Below, one piece after another: positions 6,079 to 13,811 of a DNA stretch of 13,811 bases; positions within the stretch are counted from its first letter, which is position 1; the number at the start of each line of letters is the position of its first letter. The position numbers and the translations under genes were made by a program. The DNA lies in assembly GCA_964543855.1 (NCBI GenBank), contig CAZJAD010000057.1, positions 1-13,811 of the forward strand. Reading direction: 5' to 3'. The notes under the pieces were generated by a model. That model had not been told where the DNA came from. It did no database searches and worked only from the letters and a program-made list of their open reading frames with translations. The stretch is from CAZJAD01 sp964543855. GTDB lineage: Bacteria > Electryoneota > RPQS01 > DYHQ01.

Positions 6079-8052
6079 ATGATGTTACAAAGAATCTCCG
6101 TTTGTCTCGCGGCGGTATTGATCCTCGCATTTGCTTTCGGCGCGCAAGCGCAAACAGACCCGCTGCGAGACCTCATCAATGCGGCGGGTGACGCTGAGAA
6201 ATACCCCGACGCGGCTGCGGTTGTCGTGTTCGATTCGACCAATTTGCGCATGGAACCGACCGGTCTGACCCATGTGGTTTCGCACACGCTGACGAAAGTC
6301 CTGACTGCCGAGGGCATTCAGAGATTCCGGGCACTGCGTTTCGATTATGATCCGGCGTCGAACATGATCGAAGTCCGCTATGTGCGCGTTCACCGCAAGG
6401 ATGGCAGCGTCGAAGATGTGTCGCTTTCAGCCATGCACGATCTCTACGCACCGGCGCACTGGATTCGCTGGGGTGGGCGCATGAAACTGACGGCACTGCC
6501 ACCGCTCGGGGTCGGCGACGCCGTCGAGGTCGAGACTTATAAGAAGGGTTTTCAAATCGCGTACTTAGGGCAGCCGAGTGAGGACGAGGAGCGCTACATT
6601 CCTCCGATGCGCGGCCATTTCTACGATGTCGTGCTTTTCGGCGGCGACTTACCGATGGTGGAGAAAGCTTATGTGTTGCGTGTGCCGAACGACAAGCCTG
6701 CCCAGTACGAAGTGTATAACGGTGAGGTTTACTCTTCCTTCTATTTCGACGACGATCACCTCGTCTATACCTTCTGGAAAAGGGATTTGGAGCCAATTCC
6801 GCACCACAACCATCAGCCTGACGATCCGGATTTCGTGACGAAAGTCGTCTTGGCGACGGTCAAAGACTGGCCGGAAAAATCGCGATGGTTTTTCGAAACG
6901 AACGAGCCGATTTTTGACATGAATGAGGATATTCAGGCCAAGGTCGAGGAGATTACACGGGGCCTGAAGACTGACAGCCTGCGCGTTGCCGCCATCCTCC
7001 ACTGGACGGCTCAGAATATCCGCTATTCGGGTATCACGATGGGCAAGGGTGAAGGCTACACGATTCATCCGTCGACGATGACCTTTCGCGACCGGTGTGG
7101 TGTGTGCAAGGACATTGCCGGGATGTGCGTCGGGATGCTTCGAGCTGCCGGATACACGGTCTATCCGGCGATGACGATGGCTGGCGCGCGCGTGGAACAT
7201 GTTCCCGCCGACCAGTTCAACCACTGCGTCGTCGCGTTGAAGAAGCCCGACGGCACATTCTGGATGATTGATCCGACCTGGGCCGCCTGGGGCCAGGACA
7301 TTTGGAGCCTTGCTGAAGGCGAGCAGCACTATGTCATTGGCAGTCCGGAAGGGGAGGATCGAGCGGCCATCCGCACATTCACGGCGGACGAGAGTCAGAC
7401 GCGTGTGACGGCTCGCTGGCGTGCGAACGCTGACGGGGACCTTGTGGGAACCATTCATGCGGTCGGAACCGGATACGGCGACAGTCGACTTCGGCGTGCG
7501 GCGGGTGACACACCCCTTGCCAACCGGCGCAAGATGCTGGAAGAGTGGTTGTCCGACATCTCTCCCGAGGCGAGATTGAAGAGCTACAAGGTGACTGATC
7601 CGCTCGACTTCCATAAGCCGGTGGAATTCACACTGGAGGTCGAGCTGCCAGGCTATGCCTGCGCGAGCCCCGGCTTCATGGCGATGGCATCGCCCGGACT
7701 GAAGCTCATCGTCGGCAACACGCGGGCCTTCAATTTATATCTTGATCTGAAGGACGAAGAGCGGAAAACGCCTACCCATCTGTGGGTGACGCGCGAGATA
7801 TACCTCAACGAAGAGGTCAAGCTGCCCGCGGGCATGCGGCTTGTGTCGCCGACGGATGAAGCGCTTGCCGAAGGCGAGACGGCCATGTTTCGTCAGGCGG
7901 TCTCGGTCAAGAGTGGGCAGGTCGTGCACGAGAGCTTCTATCGCAACACAAAACGGACGGTCCCACCCGAAGAGTATCCGCAACTGATCGCGGCACAGGA
8001 GCTGATGATGAAGCAAGCCGAGGCGGTCTGGACTTTCGAGGGAGGCAAATGA
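6079..8052 (+). CDS. Secreted DUF3857/transglutaminase-like protein with intact catalytic triad
   Basis: A 657-residue protein with a signal peptide (residues 1-25, ending GAQAQ). Residues about 45-240 fit the DUF3857 domain (HRKDGSVEDV, LPPLGVGDAVEVETY). Residues about 285-425 form a transglutaminase-like core with all three catalytic residues: Cys343 in RDRCGVCKDIAG, His382 in QFNHCVVAL, and Asp398 in FWMIDPTW. The rest (430-657) is beta-rich, as in the C-terminal part of such proteins. This superfamily includes thiol peptidases and amide-bond enzymes acting in the envelope; the substrate is unknown. It is exported by Sec, and the periplasm is the likely site as no sorting tail is seen. GGGAAAGAG at 6065-6073 lies five bases before ATG 6079; the next codon is also ATG. 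The stop overlaps the following paralogue's start by four bases, which indicates an operon and likely translational coupling. Confidence 0.88.
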   Translation: MMLQRISVCLAAVLILAFAFGAQAQTDPLRDLINAAGDAEKYPDAAAVVVFDSTNLRMEPTGLTHVVSHTLTKVLTAEGIQRFRALRFDYDPASNMIEVRYVRVHRKDGSVEDVSLSAMHDLYAPAHWIRWGGRMKLTALPPLGVGDAVEVETYKKGFQIAYLGQPSEDEERYIPPMRGHFYDVVLFGGDLPMVEKAYVLRVPNDKPAQYEVYNGEVYSSFYFDDDHLVYTFWKRDLEPIPHHNHQPDDPDFVTKVVLATVKDWPEKSRWFFETNEPIFDMNEDIQAKVEEITRGLKTDSLRVAAILHWTAQNIRYSGITMGKGEGYTIHPSTMTFRDRCGVCKDIAGMCVGMLRAAGYTVYPAMTMAGARVEHVPADQFNHCVVALKKPDGTFWMIDPTWAAWGQDIWSLAEGEQHYVIGSPEGEDRAAIRTFTADESQTRVTARWRANADGDLVGTIHAVGTGYGDSRLRRAAGDTPLANRRKMLEEWLSDISPEARLKSYKVTDPLDFHKPVEFTLEVELPGYACASPGFMAMASPGLKLIVGNTRAFNLYLDLKDEERKTPTHLWVTREIYLNEEVKLPAGMRLVSPTDEALAEGETAMFRQAVSVKSGQVVHESFYRNTKRTVPPEEYPQLIAAQELMMKQAEAVWTFEGGK

Positions 8053-9929
8053 TGACGAAGCACCTTCTACACGCCACGCTCTTGATGTTCGTTGCTCTGA
8101 GCTGGGCGCTTTGCATGCAAGCAGCGGAAATCGACGATGTTCTGGCCTTGAAAGCGGAGGCCGAACGGTACACCAATGAGGATGTCGTCGAACTATACCA
8201 GAGCGTTCGTCACACGCTGTTGCCGGACGGTCGGCGCGAAATGCAGATAACGATTGTGCGTCTCCTGCGCACCTATTGGGCGTGCGATCATTACGGCGAC
8301 CCGGAGATTCCGTACGATTCGGTTCGGCAGGAACTCACTGTCTCGGTCAGTCGCACCTTCATGCCTGGAGGGAAAATCGTCGACACAACGCCCAATGGCT
8401 TCAATCGCGTGACTCCGGATGCCGTGGCTCTGGCACCGGACTATGTCGGCCTGCAAGAGATGGTGGTCACTCACCTGGGTTTGGAGCCGGGCGCGGTCAC
8501 TTACTTCGATTACACGCTTCGCGATCGCGAACCACTGGGTGAGATATTCAGTGGCGCTGTTCTTTTCGGTGGACGCAATCCAGTGCTTTGGCAGGAACTT
8601 GTTATCGAGGCTCCTGCGGGAAGTCGTCTGCTGATCAAGGAAACCAATGGCGTCGGAGGAGCACAGAAGAGTACCGCAAACGGAATGGACCGATATTTCT
8701 GGCGCATGGGCAATCTGCCGGCGGCCTGGGCACCGGATGCTGAGCCCTATGCGTATCGGTTCCGCCCGCGTGTGAGTTTTTCGAACGCGCTGGACTGGGA
8801 TGCCGCTGTGGGCCGTCTGGTGGAAAGCATCATGGCCGATGATGTGGTGACGGATGGCATGCGCCGAGTGGTGGATGACGACTTGGCCGGCGACCTCAGC
8901 CCTGAGAGCCGCGCTCTGGCTTTGCAGACTTACATCCGCGACGTGTTCAACTATATCGATCACTCTTATCCACTTTTCAAACGCACTCGTCGCCCCGCGG
9001 CGAGAGTCTTCGAGAGCGGCTACGGCCATAAGCTGGATTTGGCTTCGCTGTACGCCGTGCTGGCGAGGGAAGCGGGACTGAGCGCCGATGTCGCACTTGT
9101 CTTCCCGTACACTGTCGATGTGCCGAGCCTTGAGCCGTTTGCCGAGGCCTGGGTCATCGTGCAGACGGACGGAGGCGAGCGATTCCTCGATGTAACGAAA
9201 CCTGCCGGGACCTGTCTACGAGAGGAAATCGGCGAGGCGTATTTTATTCGACTTCAGGAAGGCGCGCCCCTGAGCCTGGTGGCGATGCCGTGGATGAATC
9301 AGCCCGCATTGTCTGAACTCTTCGCGACCTGGACGCTGGAGACAAACGGTTCAGCGAATGGCGAGGGAGTCTGGCGTTTCTCGGGGGCTTTGAATTATGC
9401 CAGCAAGATGCGTGGCGGCAATTTGGAGGAATTTCTTTCCGGGTTGCTGAGTAGCTTCTGGCAGAATATCAAGATCGAGGATGTTCGCGTGAGGGGGCTG
9501 TCCAGACTGGAGAGCGAGCTGGCGTTTCACATGAGCCTTCCCGAGCCCGAGGACACGAGCAGCGGCACGCGGACCTTCCGATTTCCGGATGGGGAGATTG
9601 TGAATGCAGCCTTTCTGCCGAAGGACATCGATCTCGCTGAGAGTGAGAGGCAGGTGCCGCTTTTTCTTCGCGCCATCGGTGAGTGGCACTCCAAAGTCCG
9701 TCTGGAGTATCCAGACGATTGGAAGATCGTCCATGTTCCAGATGAAGTGAGCGTTGAGAATGGCTGGGGGAGTTTTGTCCAAGAGGTGCGGACGGAGGAA
9801 GGGGCTGTGGTTGTAGAGCGCTGGGTGCAGTTGGACGCGAGCACAATTCCTCCCGAAACGTGGGGAGATTTTCAGAGGATTCTGCATCCAGGCTGGAATG
9901 TGAACATGCAGGCGATTGTGTTCAAATAG
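8049..9929 (+). CDS. Secreted DUF3857/transglutaminase-like pseudoenzyme, paralogue of the preceding gene
   Basis: A 626-residue protein with a signal peptide (residues 1-26, near MQAAE). It has the same layout as the upstream gene: a DUF3857-like N-terminal half (about 55-245; FMPGGKIVDTT, LGLEPGAVTYFDYTLRDRE) and a transglutaminase-like core (about 285-400). The core signature normally reads GYGDCKD; here GYGHKLD (324-330) puts Lys328 at the catalytic Cys. The usual NH before the second strand reads EAW (366-368), with Ala367 at the His position. Only the Asp remains (FLDVTKP, Asp381). Catalysis is therefore unlikely, though the fold seems intact. The start ATG 8049 overlaps the upstream TGA as ATGA, with GGGAGG two bases before it. 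The tight coupling suggests the two products are made in fixed ratio and may form a complex in which this one binds or scaffolds. That role is inference. Confidence 0.85.
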   Translation: MMTKHLLHATLLMFVALSWALCMQAAEIDDVLALKAEAERYTNEDVVELYQSVRHTLLPDGRREMQITIVRLLRTYWACDHYGDPEIPYDSVRQELTVSVSRTFMPGGKIVDTTPNGFNRVTPDAVALAPDYVGLQEMVVTHLGLEPGAVTYFDYTLRDREPLGEIFSGAVLFGGRNPVLWQELVIEAPAGSRLLIKETNGVGGAQKSTANGMDRYFWRMGNLPAAWAPDAEPYAYRFRPRVSFSNALDWDAAVGRLVESIMADDVVTDGMRRVVDDDLAGDLSPESRALALQTYIRDVFNYIDHSYPLFKRTRRPAARVFESGYGHKLDLASLYAVLAREAGLSADVALVFPYTVDVPSLEPFAEAWVIVQTDGGERFLDVTKPAGTCLREEIGEAYFIRLQEGAPLSLVAMPWMNQPALSELFATWTLETNGSANGEGVWRFSGALNYASKMRGGNLEEFLSGLLSSFWQNIKIEDVRVRGLSRLESELAFHMSLPEPEDTSSGTRTFRFPDGEIVNAAFLPKDIDLAESERQVPLFLRAIGEWHSKVRLEYPDDWKIVHVPDEVSVENGWGSFVQEVRTEEGAVVVERWVQLDASTIPPETWGDFQRILHPGWNVNMQAIVFK

Positions 9930-9992
9930 AGATGGCGCCCAGGCGAAGCTTGATTGGCGACGGTTTATCATTCAACGGGAAATCACAGGCTG

Positions 9993-11051
9993 ATGGCTTC
10001 TCAACTTGTCTTCGTTATTAACCCCGGGTCCACTTCCACGAAGCTGGCTTTTTTCGATGAACGGAAGAGCCGATGGGAGCAGATGGTGGATCACCCGCAG
10101 GGTATCGGTCCACATCCGAGGGATGCGCTTGACCAGCGCACCGCCGAGATCGCCGGCCTTCTGGGCAGTAAGCTGACAGACTGGAAACCGGCGGCGGTGG
10201 CTGGGCGCGGTGGTCCGCTTCGACCCCTCAAGGGCGGCACTTATGTCGTCAACGATAAGATGATTGACGAGCTCCTTTCCGAGCGCTGGTCGGCGCATGC
10301 TTCCAACCTGGGAGCGCCTCTGGCACGGCATTTCGCCAGGAAGTGGGGCGTACCGGCTTATGTCGTGGATCCGGTAACCGTAGACAACTTCACACCACTG
10401 GCGCGCGTCTCCGGCGTCCCGGGTATCGTGCGGCGCAGCCGCTCACATGCTCTGAACATTCGCGCCTGTGCTCATCTTGCCGCGGACAAAATCGGCAAAC
10501 CGCTCGCGCGCACGCGGTTTGTTGTCGCACATCTTGGCGGAGGGATATCGGTGGCGTGTGTCGGCGGAGGAAAAATCATCGATGTCAATGACGCGCTTCT
10601 GGGCATGGGTCCGTTCTCGCCGACGCGTGCAGGAGCTGTTCCCATCGGGCCGCTTGTTGAGATGGCGACCTCGGGTGAGATGACCAAAGAGCAACTTCTC
10701 CGCAAACTCACGCATGAGAGCGGATTTATGGGCTATGTCGGTACGAGCTCGCTGGTTCGGGTTGAGGAGCTTATCAACGAGGGTGACGAGAATGCGCGGC
10801 TTGTTCGGGACGCAATGATTTACCAGATCGCCAAGGAGATTGGGGCGAGCGCAGCGGTTTTCAAGGGGAAGTTGGACGGCGTCGTTCTGACCGGCGGCCT
10901 CGTTTACTCCCATTCATTCCGCAAGTTATTGCGTTCGTACATCCGGTGGCTGGGACGCATTCTTGTTTTTCCGGGTGAGCGCGAGATGGCAGCATTAGCT
11001 GCTGGAGTCTTCCGCGTCCTGAACGGCGAAGAGGAAGCTAAGGATTACTGA
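9993..11051 (+). CDS. buk: Butyrate kinase (acetokinase family)
   Basis: A 352-residue protein, close to the usual 355 or so for this family. It converts butyryl-phosphate (or a branched acyl-phosphate) plus ADP to the acid and ATP in the cytoplasm. The acetokinase-family signature is at residues 10-17 (NPGSTSTK), followed by GRGGPLRPL (71-79), VVAHLGGGISVACVGGG (177-193), DVNDALLGMGPFSPTRAG (197-214) and GVVLTGGLVYS (296-306), the order seen in butyrate kinases. ATG 9993 is preferred because it starts just before the first beta-strand. An in-frame TTG at 9954 would add 13 residues unlike the family. A clear Shine-Dalgarno sequence is missing. It begins 63 bases after the DUF3857 pair and is followed by the phosphotransacylase after 45 bases. 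Whether the true substrate is butyrate, isobutyrate or isovalerate cannot be told from sequence. Confidence 0.92.
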   Translation: MASQLVFVINPGSTSTKLAFFDERKSRWEQMVDHPQGIGPHPRDALDQRTAEIAGLLGSKLTDWKPAAVAGRGGPLRPLKGGTYVVNDKMIDELLSERWSAHASNLGAPLARHFARKWGVPAYVVDPVTVDNFTPLARVSGVPGIVRRSRSHALNIRACAHLAADKIGKPLARTRFVVAHLGGGISVACVGGGKIIDVNDALLGMGPFSPTRAGAVPIGPLVEMATSGEMTKEQLLRKLTHESGFMGYVGTSSLVRVEELINEGDENARLVRDAMIYQIAKEIGASAAVFKGKLDGVVLTGGLVYSHSFRKLLRSYIRWLGRILVFPGEREMAALAAGVFRVLNGEEEAKDY

Positions 11052-11096
11052 GAATAGCACCGTAGAAATTGACTGCCTTCGTGCAGATAAAAGAGA

Positions 11097-12038
11097 ATGA
11101 TGAGCACGGACAAACGAACCGACGGTAGACTGTCTTCCGCGGAAATGGTTTTGGCGACAGCTCGCGAGAAGGCGAGAGAGCGCCGACCGGTTGTAGCAGT
11201 TGCTGGAGCGGAAGACGCGGATGTTCTGAGAGCCGTCGGAGACGCGCATCGAGAAGGCATGGTAGACGCCTTGCTCGTGGGTGATGCCAAGGAGATAAAG
11301 CGTCTATTGCCCGAGCTCGGGCTTGTGGAGGGCGACTTCCAGATTGAAGGCACGACGAGCGGCGCCAATTCAGCCGACGCGGCTGTGCGCGCCTGTGCCG
11401 AAGGAGCCGCTCATGTGCTGATGAAGGGTAAGATTCCCACGCCGCTTTTACTCAAGGCCGTGCTCGCTCCCGAGGGGAAGCTTCGGTTGGGGCAGACGCT
11501 TTCGCATTGTTCGGTTCTGGATGTTCCGGGTTCCGGAAGGCTGTTGATGCTCACCGACGGCGGAGTATTGGTTGCACCGGATTTCGAGCAGAAGCTGTCC
11601 ATAATCGAGAATGCGTCGCGCGTATGCGTGGCGCTCCGGGTCACAGAACCTCGCATGGCACTTCTCGGCGTTTCAGACGAGGCCGACCCGGCATTTCCGG
11701 CCACACTCGAAGCAGCGGGTGTTGCCCGAACAGCTCGCGTGCGCGGGATCGCGAAGTTCGTGGAAGGCCCTCTGACATTCGGCACGGCCCTGGGAGGGCT
11801 TCCAGCGAACGCACCGTGGGAGAGCGATGTGGCCGGCAGGCCCGATGTTCTTGTCGCCAATGGGATCGAGGAGTGCAACATTACGGCCAAGGCGCTGATC
11901 AATCTGCGTGGCGCCATCTTTATGGGAGTGATTGCAGGAGCAAAGGTGCCTCTTTCACTCGTGTCCCGCAGTGATCCACCAAGGAACAAGCTGGCGTCAC
12001 TGGCGCTCGCGTCGCTTCTCGCGCTGGAGGCACTATGA
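11097..12038 (+). CDS. ptb: Phosphate butyryltransferase (phosphate acyltransferase family)
   Basis: A 313-residue protein, the normal size for Ptb, which exchanges the CoA of butyryl-CoA for phosphate and feeds butyrate kinase. Family blocks occur in the expected order: AAHVLMKGKIPTPLLLKAVL (104-123), KLRLGQTLSHC (128-138), LTDGGVLVAPDFEQKLSII (152-170), AGRPDVLVANGIEECNITAK (246-265), GVIAGAKVPLSLVSRSDPP (277-295), ending SLALASLLAL. Ser290-Arg291 sits in the conserved SRSD motif near the CoA/phosphate site. The start may be ATG 11097 or the adjacent ATG 11100; AAGAGA directly precedes the first, so the second has the better spacing. It overlaps the next gene by ATGA, so the order buk, ptb, ptb-like is almost certainly one operon. 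Confidence 0.92.
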   Translation: MMSTDKRTDGRLSSAEMVLATAREKARERRPVVAVAGAEDADVLRAVGDAHREGMVDALLVGDAKEIKRLLPELGLVEGDFQIEGTTSGANSADAAVRACAEGAAHVLMKGKIPTPLLLKAVLAPEGKLRLGQTLSHCSVLDVPGSGRLLMLTDGGVLVAPDFEQKLSIIENASRVCVALRVTEPRMALLGVSDEADPAFPATLEAAGVARTARVRGIAKFVEGPLTFGTALGGLPANAPWESDVAGRPDVLVANGIEECNITAKALINLRGAIFMGVIAGAKVPLSLVSRSDPPRNKLASLALASLLALEAL

Positions 12039-12844
12039 CCTTCAAAGAGCTTGTTCAGAAAAAGCCGGGCACGATGTCCGGACGCTTGGGGCTCGTTGGA
12101 GGGGACGAGAAGATCTTGCCCGTCGGCGAGAGGTGGCGGCGAGACGGGGGTGAAACGGTTGTTTTCAGCGGCAGTCTTTCCGAGGCGACGAGCGCCGCAA
12201 TGGAGAGCGTTGCAAAGGGCGAAGCATCCATCCTGCTCTTCGACGGACTTCGCTTCATGGACACGGTCCGTCTGCTTGACGAGAGTGTTCCTGCAAGACC
12301 GCTCATGGTCATGCAGGGCATTGAACTGGAAACCTATTCAAAGATTCTGTGGACCGGCATAGCGCCTGAGTCACACTGGGACAACCTGCGGGAGGTCCTG
12401 CGAGGCTTGGGAATCCTGGTGAACGCGCTGGAGATACTCGGCGAACCCACGCCGCGTGTGGCACTGCTCTCGTGTGTAGAGACGATTTCACCCGGCATTC
12501 CATCGACTGTCTGGCAGGGCACAGTGGCGCAGATGAGCCGACGCGGACAATTGGGAAATGCTATCGTCGATGGGCCGCTGGGTTTCGATCTTGCTGTGTC
12601 CCCTGAAGCGGTCCGGGACAAGGGTGTGCAAACGAGTGTGGACGGTCAAGCAGACCTCCTCATCCCACCGGACCTCAACACCTACTGCTCGCTGGTGGAT
12701 GCGCTTCATCTCTCGGGACACGGATCGTCGGCGGGTGTTGTGCTGGGAGCGCCTTGTCCAATCGCGTTGCCGTCGCGCTATGCTGATAAGAATGACATCT
12801 GGCTGAGCGTTTACACTGCGGGCCTGCTGGGTCCCAAAACCTAA
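12035..12844 (+). CDS. Divergent second phosphotransacylase-family protein
   Basis: A 269-residue protein, shorter than Ptb by about 40 residues. The C-terminal half is clearly of the same family: PRVALLSCVETISPGIPSTV (140-159), RRGQLGNAIVDGPLGFDLAV (169-188), GQADLLIPPDLNTYCSLVDA (204-223), and AGVVLGAPCPIALPSRYADK (233-252). The N-terminal half is hard to align: SILLFDGLRF stands where LMKGKI does in Ptb, and the LRxGQxLSH block is not evident. Ser247-Arg248 and Asp254 keep the S-R-x5-D spacing described as important in archaeal Pta, so activity is possible. It may be a second enzyme with another acyl preference, or a partner subunit of Ptb. ATG 12035 overlaps the ptb stop by four bases, with GGAGG at 12026-12030 upstream. 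Confidence 0.8.
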   Translation: MTFKELVQKKPGTMSGRLGLVGGDEKILPVGERWRRDGGETVVFSGSLSEATSAAMESVAKGEASILLFDGLRFMDTVRLLDESVPARPLMVMQGIELETYSKILWTGIAPESHWDNLREVLRGLGILVNALEILGEPTPRVALLSCVETISPGIPSTVWQGTVAQMSRRGQLGNAIVDGPLGFDLAVSPEAVRDKGVQTSVDGQADLLIPPDLNTYCSLVDALHLSGHGSSAGVVLGAPCPIALPSRYADKNDIWLSVYTAGLLGPKT

Positions 12845-12847
12845 TAT

Positions 12848-12868
12848 GCGCCGGCCTCTGGCCTGTGC
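12848..12868. repeat. Imperfect hairpin upstream of hisC
   Basis: A nine-position stem with core GGCC, loop TCT, GGCC (12853-12863). It extends outward with one C-T mismatch and one G-T wobble. It fills most of the 35-base space before hisC. It may be a weak member of the hairpin family or chance. Confidence 0.35.
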
Positions 12869-12875
12869 GAGGAAA
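12869..12875 (+). promoter_or_regulatory. Ribosome binding site of hisC
   Basis: GAGGAAA lies four bases before ATG 12880, so its GAGGA core is six bases away. This supports the chosen start. Confidence 0.7.
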
Positions 12876-12879
12876 CGAT

Positions 12880-13811
12880 ATGAATAGCAACAGTTTTACC
12901 AGATTGGCCTACCCTCGGCGTGCGGTGCTGGAGAGCATCCAGCCGTATGAACCGGGCCTCCCGATTTCTGAGGTGCAGCGGGAATACGACCTGAAGAGTG
13001 TCATCAAATTGGCTTCGAACGAGAACCCGCTGGGACCATCGCCGCTGGCTCTGCAGGGAATCCGGCGCGAGTTGAATCAGGTGCATCGCTACCCCGATGC
13101 GTCCGGTTTCTATCTTCGCCAGAAACTGGCTGCTCGCCTCGGCCTTGATATGTCGAATGTTGTTCTCGGGAATGGGTCGACGGAGATTGTGGAAGTTCTT
13201 TGCGAAGCATTTCTGGACCCCGGGGATGAGATGATCACCTCGGAGCGAGCGTTCTTCAAGTATGTGATTGCGACACGCTGGATGGGCGGCGTTCCCGTGT
13301 TGGCACCGATGAAAGACTGGACCTTCGATCTGGACGCCATTCTCCAGCGCATCACCGACCGCACGCGTCTCATCTTCATTGCCAATCCGAACAATCCGAC
13401 GGGCACGCGCATCCCGAATGGGGACATTCCGCGTTTCATGCAGAAGCTTCCGGACCATGTCGTTGTTGTTTTCGATGAAGCGTACGATGAGTATCTGGAA
13501 GCGGATGAGCGACCGGACACAGTACGCTTCGTGCGGGAAGGCCGCAATGTGGTCATCCTGCACACTTTTTCGAAGGCCTACGGCATTGCCGGGCTCCGGG
13601 TCGGCTATGGGCTTGCTCCGGAACATCTCGTGCGTGAGATGAATATTGTTCGCGAGGCATTCAACACGAACCATCTGGCGCAGGCGGCCGCTTGGGCAGC
13701 ACTGGATGATGTGGAATTCCTGCAGCGGACGCGGGATTACAACCGGGAAAGCAAGCGCATGTTTCTGGCGCAGCTCGATCGACTCGGGTTGGATTATGTT
13801 CCCCCCTCGAC
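12880..13811 (+). CDS. hisC: Histidinol-phosphate aminotransferase-like, 3' end cut by window
   Basis: Open from ATG 12880 to the right edge, 310 residues visible out of the usual 350-360, so only the last 40-50 residues are missing. It is a PLP-dependent fold type I aminotransferase. Visible motifs are LASNENPLGPSP (44-55), RYPDASGFYLRQKLA (70-84), LGNGSTEIVEVL (96-107), ANPNNPTGT (168-176), VVFDEAYDEY (197-206), and the PLP-lysine motif HTFSKAYGIAGLRVGYG (228-244) with Lys232. This matches HisC, which transfers an amino group between glutamate and imidazole-acetol phosphate in histidine synthesis. Some HisC homologues instead act on aromatic or other amino acids. No other his gene is visible, and the neighbours are an acyl-CoA to acid module, so a role in amino-acid degradation cannot be ruled out. 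It follows the ptb-like gene by 35 bases. Confidence 0.9.
   Translation, partial: MNSNSFTRLAYPRRAVLESIQPYEPGLPISEVQREYDLKSVIKLASNENPLGPSPLALQGIRRELNQVHRYPDASGFYLRQKLAARLGLDMSNVVLGNGSTEIVEVLCEAFLDPGDEMITSERAFFKYVIATRWMGGVPVLAPMKDWTFDLDAILQRITDRTRLIFIANPNNPTGTRIPNGDIPRFMQKLPDHVVVVFDEAYDEYLEADERPDTVRFVREGRNVVILHTFSKAYGIAGLRVGYGLAPEHLVREMNIVREAFNTNHLAQAAAWAALDDVEFLQRTRDYNRESKRMFLAQLDRLGLDYVPPS

Noticed and set aside
9936..9945. Short palindrome CGCC-CA-GGCG before buk
   Set aside because: Only four base pairs, which is common by chance at this GC content.
9954..9992. TTG start of butyrate kinase at 9954
   Set aside because: It adds 13 residues unlike the family; ATG 9993 gives the expected N-terminus just before the first strand and the NPGSTSTK motif.
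12841..13674. Long minus-strand frame of 277 residues opposite hisC, and similar ones at 6649-7614 and 8193-9029
   Set aside because: They lie antisense to genes with full family motifs, carry no recognisable motif, and are expected by chance in GC-rich coding DNA.

Overview
The window reads as a scaffold of an uncultured FCB-superphylum bacterium (Bacteroidota, Zixibacteria, KSB1 and related candidate phyla). The reasons are two secreted proteins with type IX secretion (T9SS)-like C-terminal sorting domains (one with the NYPNPFN and DVLGREV motifs), a conserved secreted protein I recall mainly from FCB genomes, paired DUF3857/transglutaminase proteins, and a fairly high GC of roughly 58-63% in the lines I counted by hand. 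The exact phylum cannot be fixed from sequence alone. Every gene I support lies on the + strand. A run of exactly 100 N (1540-1639) is a scaffold gap, so continuity across it is not proven.

Layout. (1) 1-282: C-terminal part of a PreA-like dihydropyrimidine dehydrogenase subunit with two 4Fe-4S motifs. (2) 287-1456: a secreted PD40-type beta-propeller protein with a sorting tail, visibly lower in GC than its neighbours, followed at 1459-1494 by a diverged 36-base copy of an internal piece of preA, then a hairpin and the gap. (3) 1727-5906: a conserved secreted protein with a possible Cys nucleophile elbow, a gingipain-family (C25) protein that has lost both catalytic residues but keeps its sorting tail, and a lipoprotein with two repeated beta-rich modules. 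(4) 6079-9929: two secreted DUF3857/transglutaminase-like proteins overlapping by ATGA. The first keeps the Cys-His-Asp triad; the second has lost Cys and His. (5) 9993-12844: butyrate kinase, phosphate butyryltransferase and a second divergent phosphotransacylase-family gene overlapping it by ATGA. This module would turn an acyl-CoA into acyl-phosphate and then acid plus ATP. (6) 12880 to the edge: a HisC-type aminotransferase, cut by the window end.

The intergenic spaces hold a set of short hairpins with different stems but similar purine-rich loops and partly shared flanks (1511-1535, 1645-1664, 1676-1702, 4495-4512, 5918-5936, 5974-5995, 6007-6025, and a weaker one at 12848-12868). They lack U-tracts, so they look like a dispersed palindromic repeat family rather than terminators.

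Themes: envelope or secreted proteins fill the left two thirds, two of them apparent pseudoenzymes. The right third is cytoplasmic energy and amino-acid metabolism. I see no tRNA, rRNA, CRISPR array, insertion sequence or phage gene.
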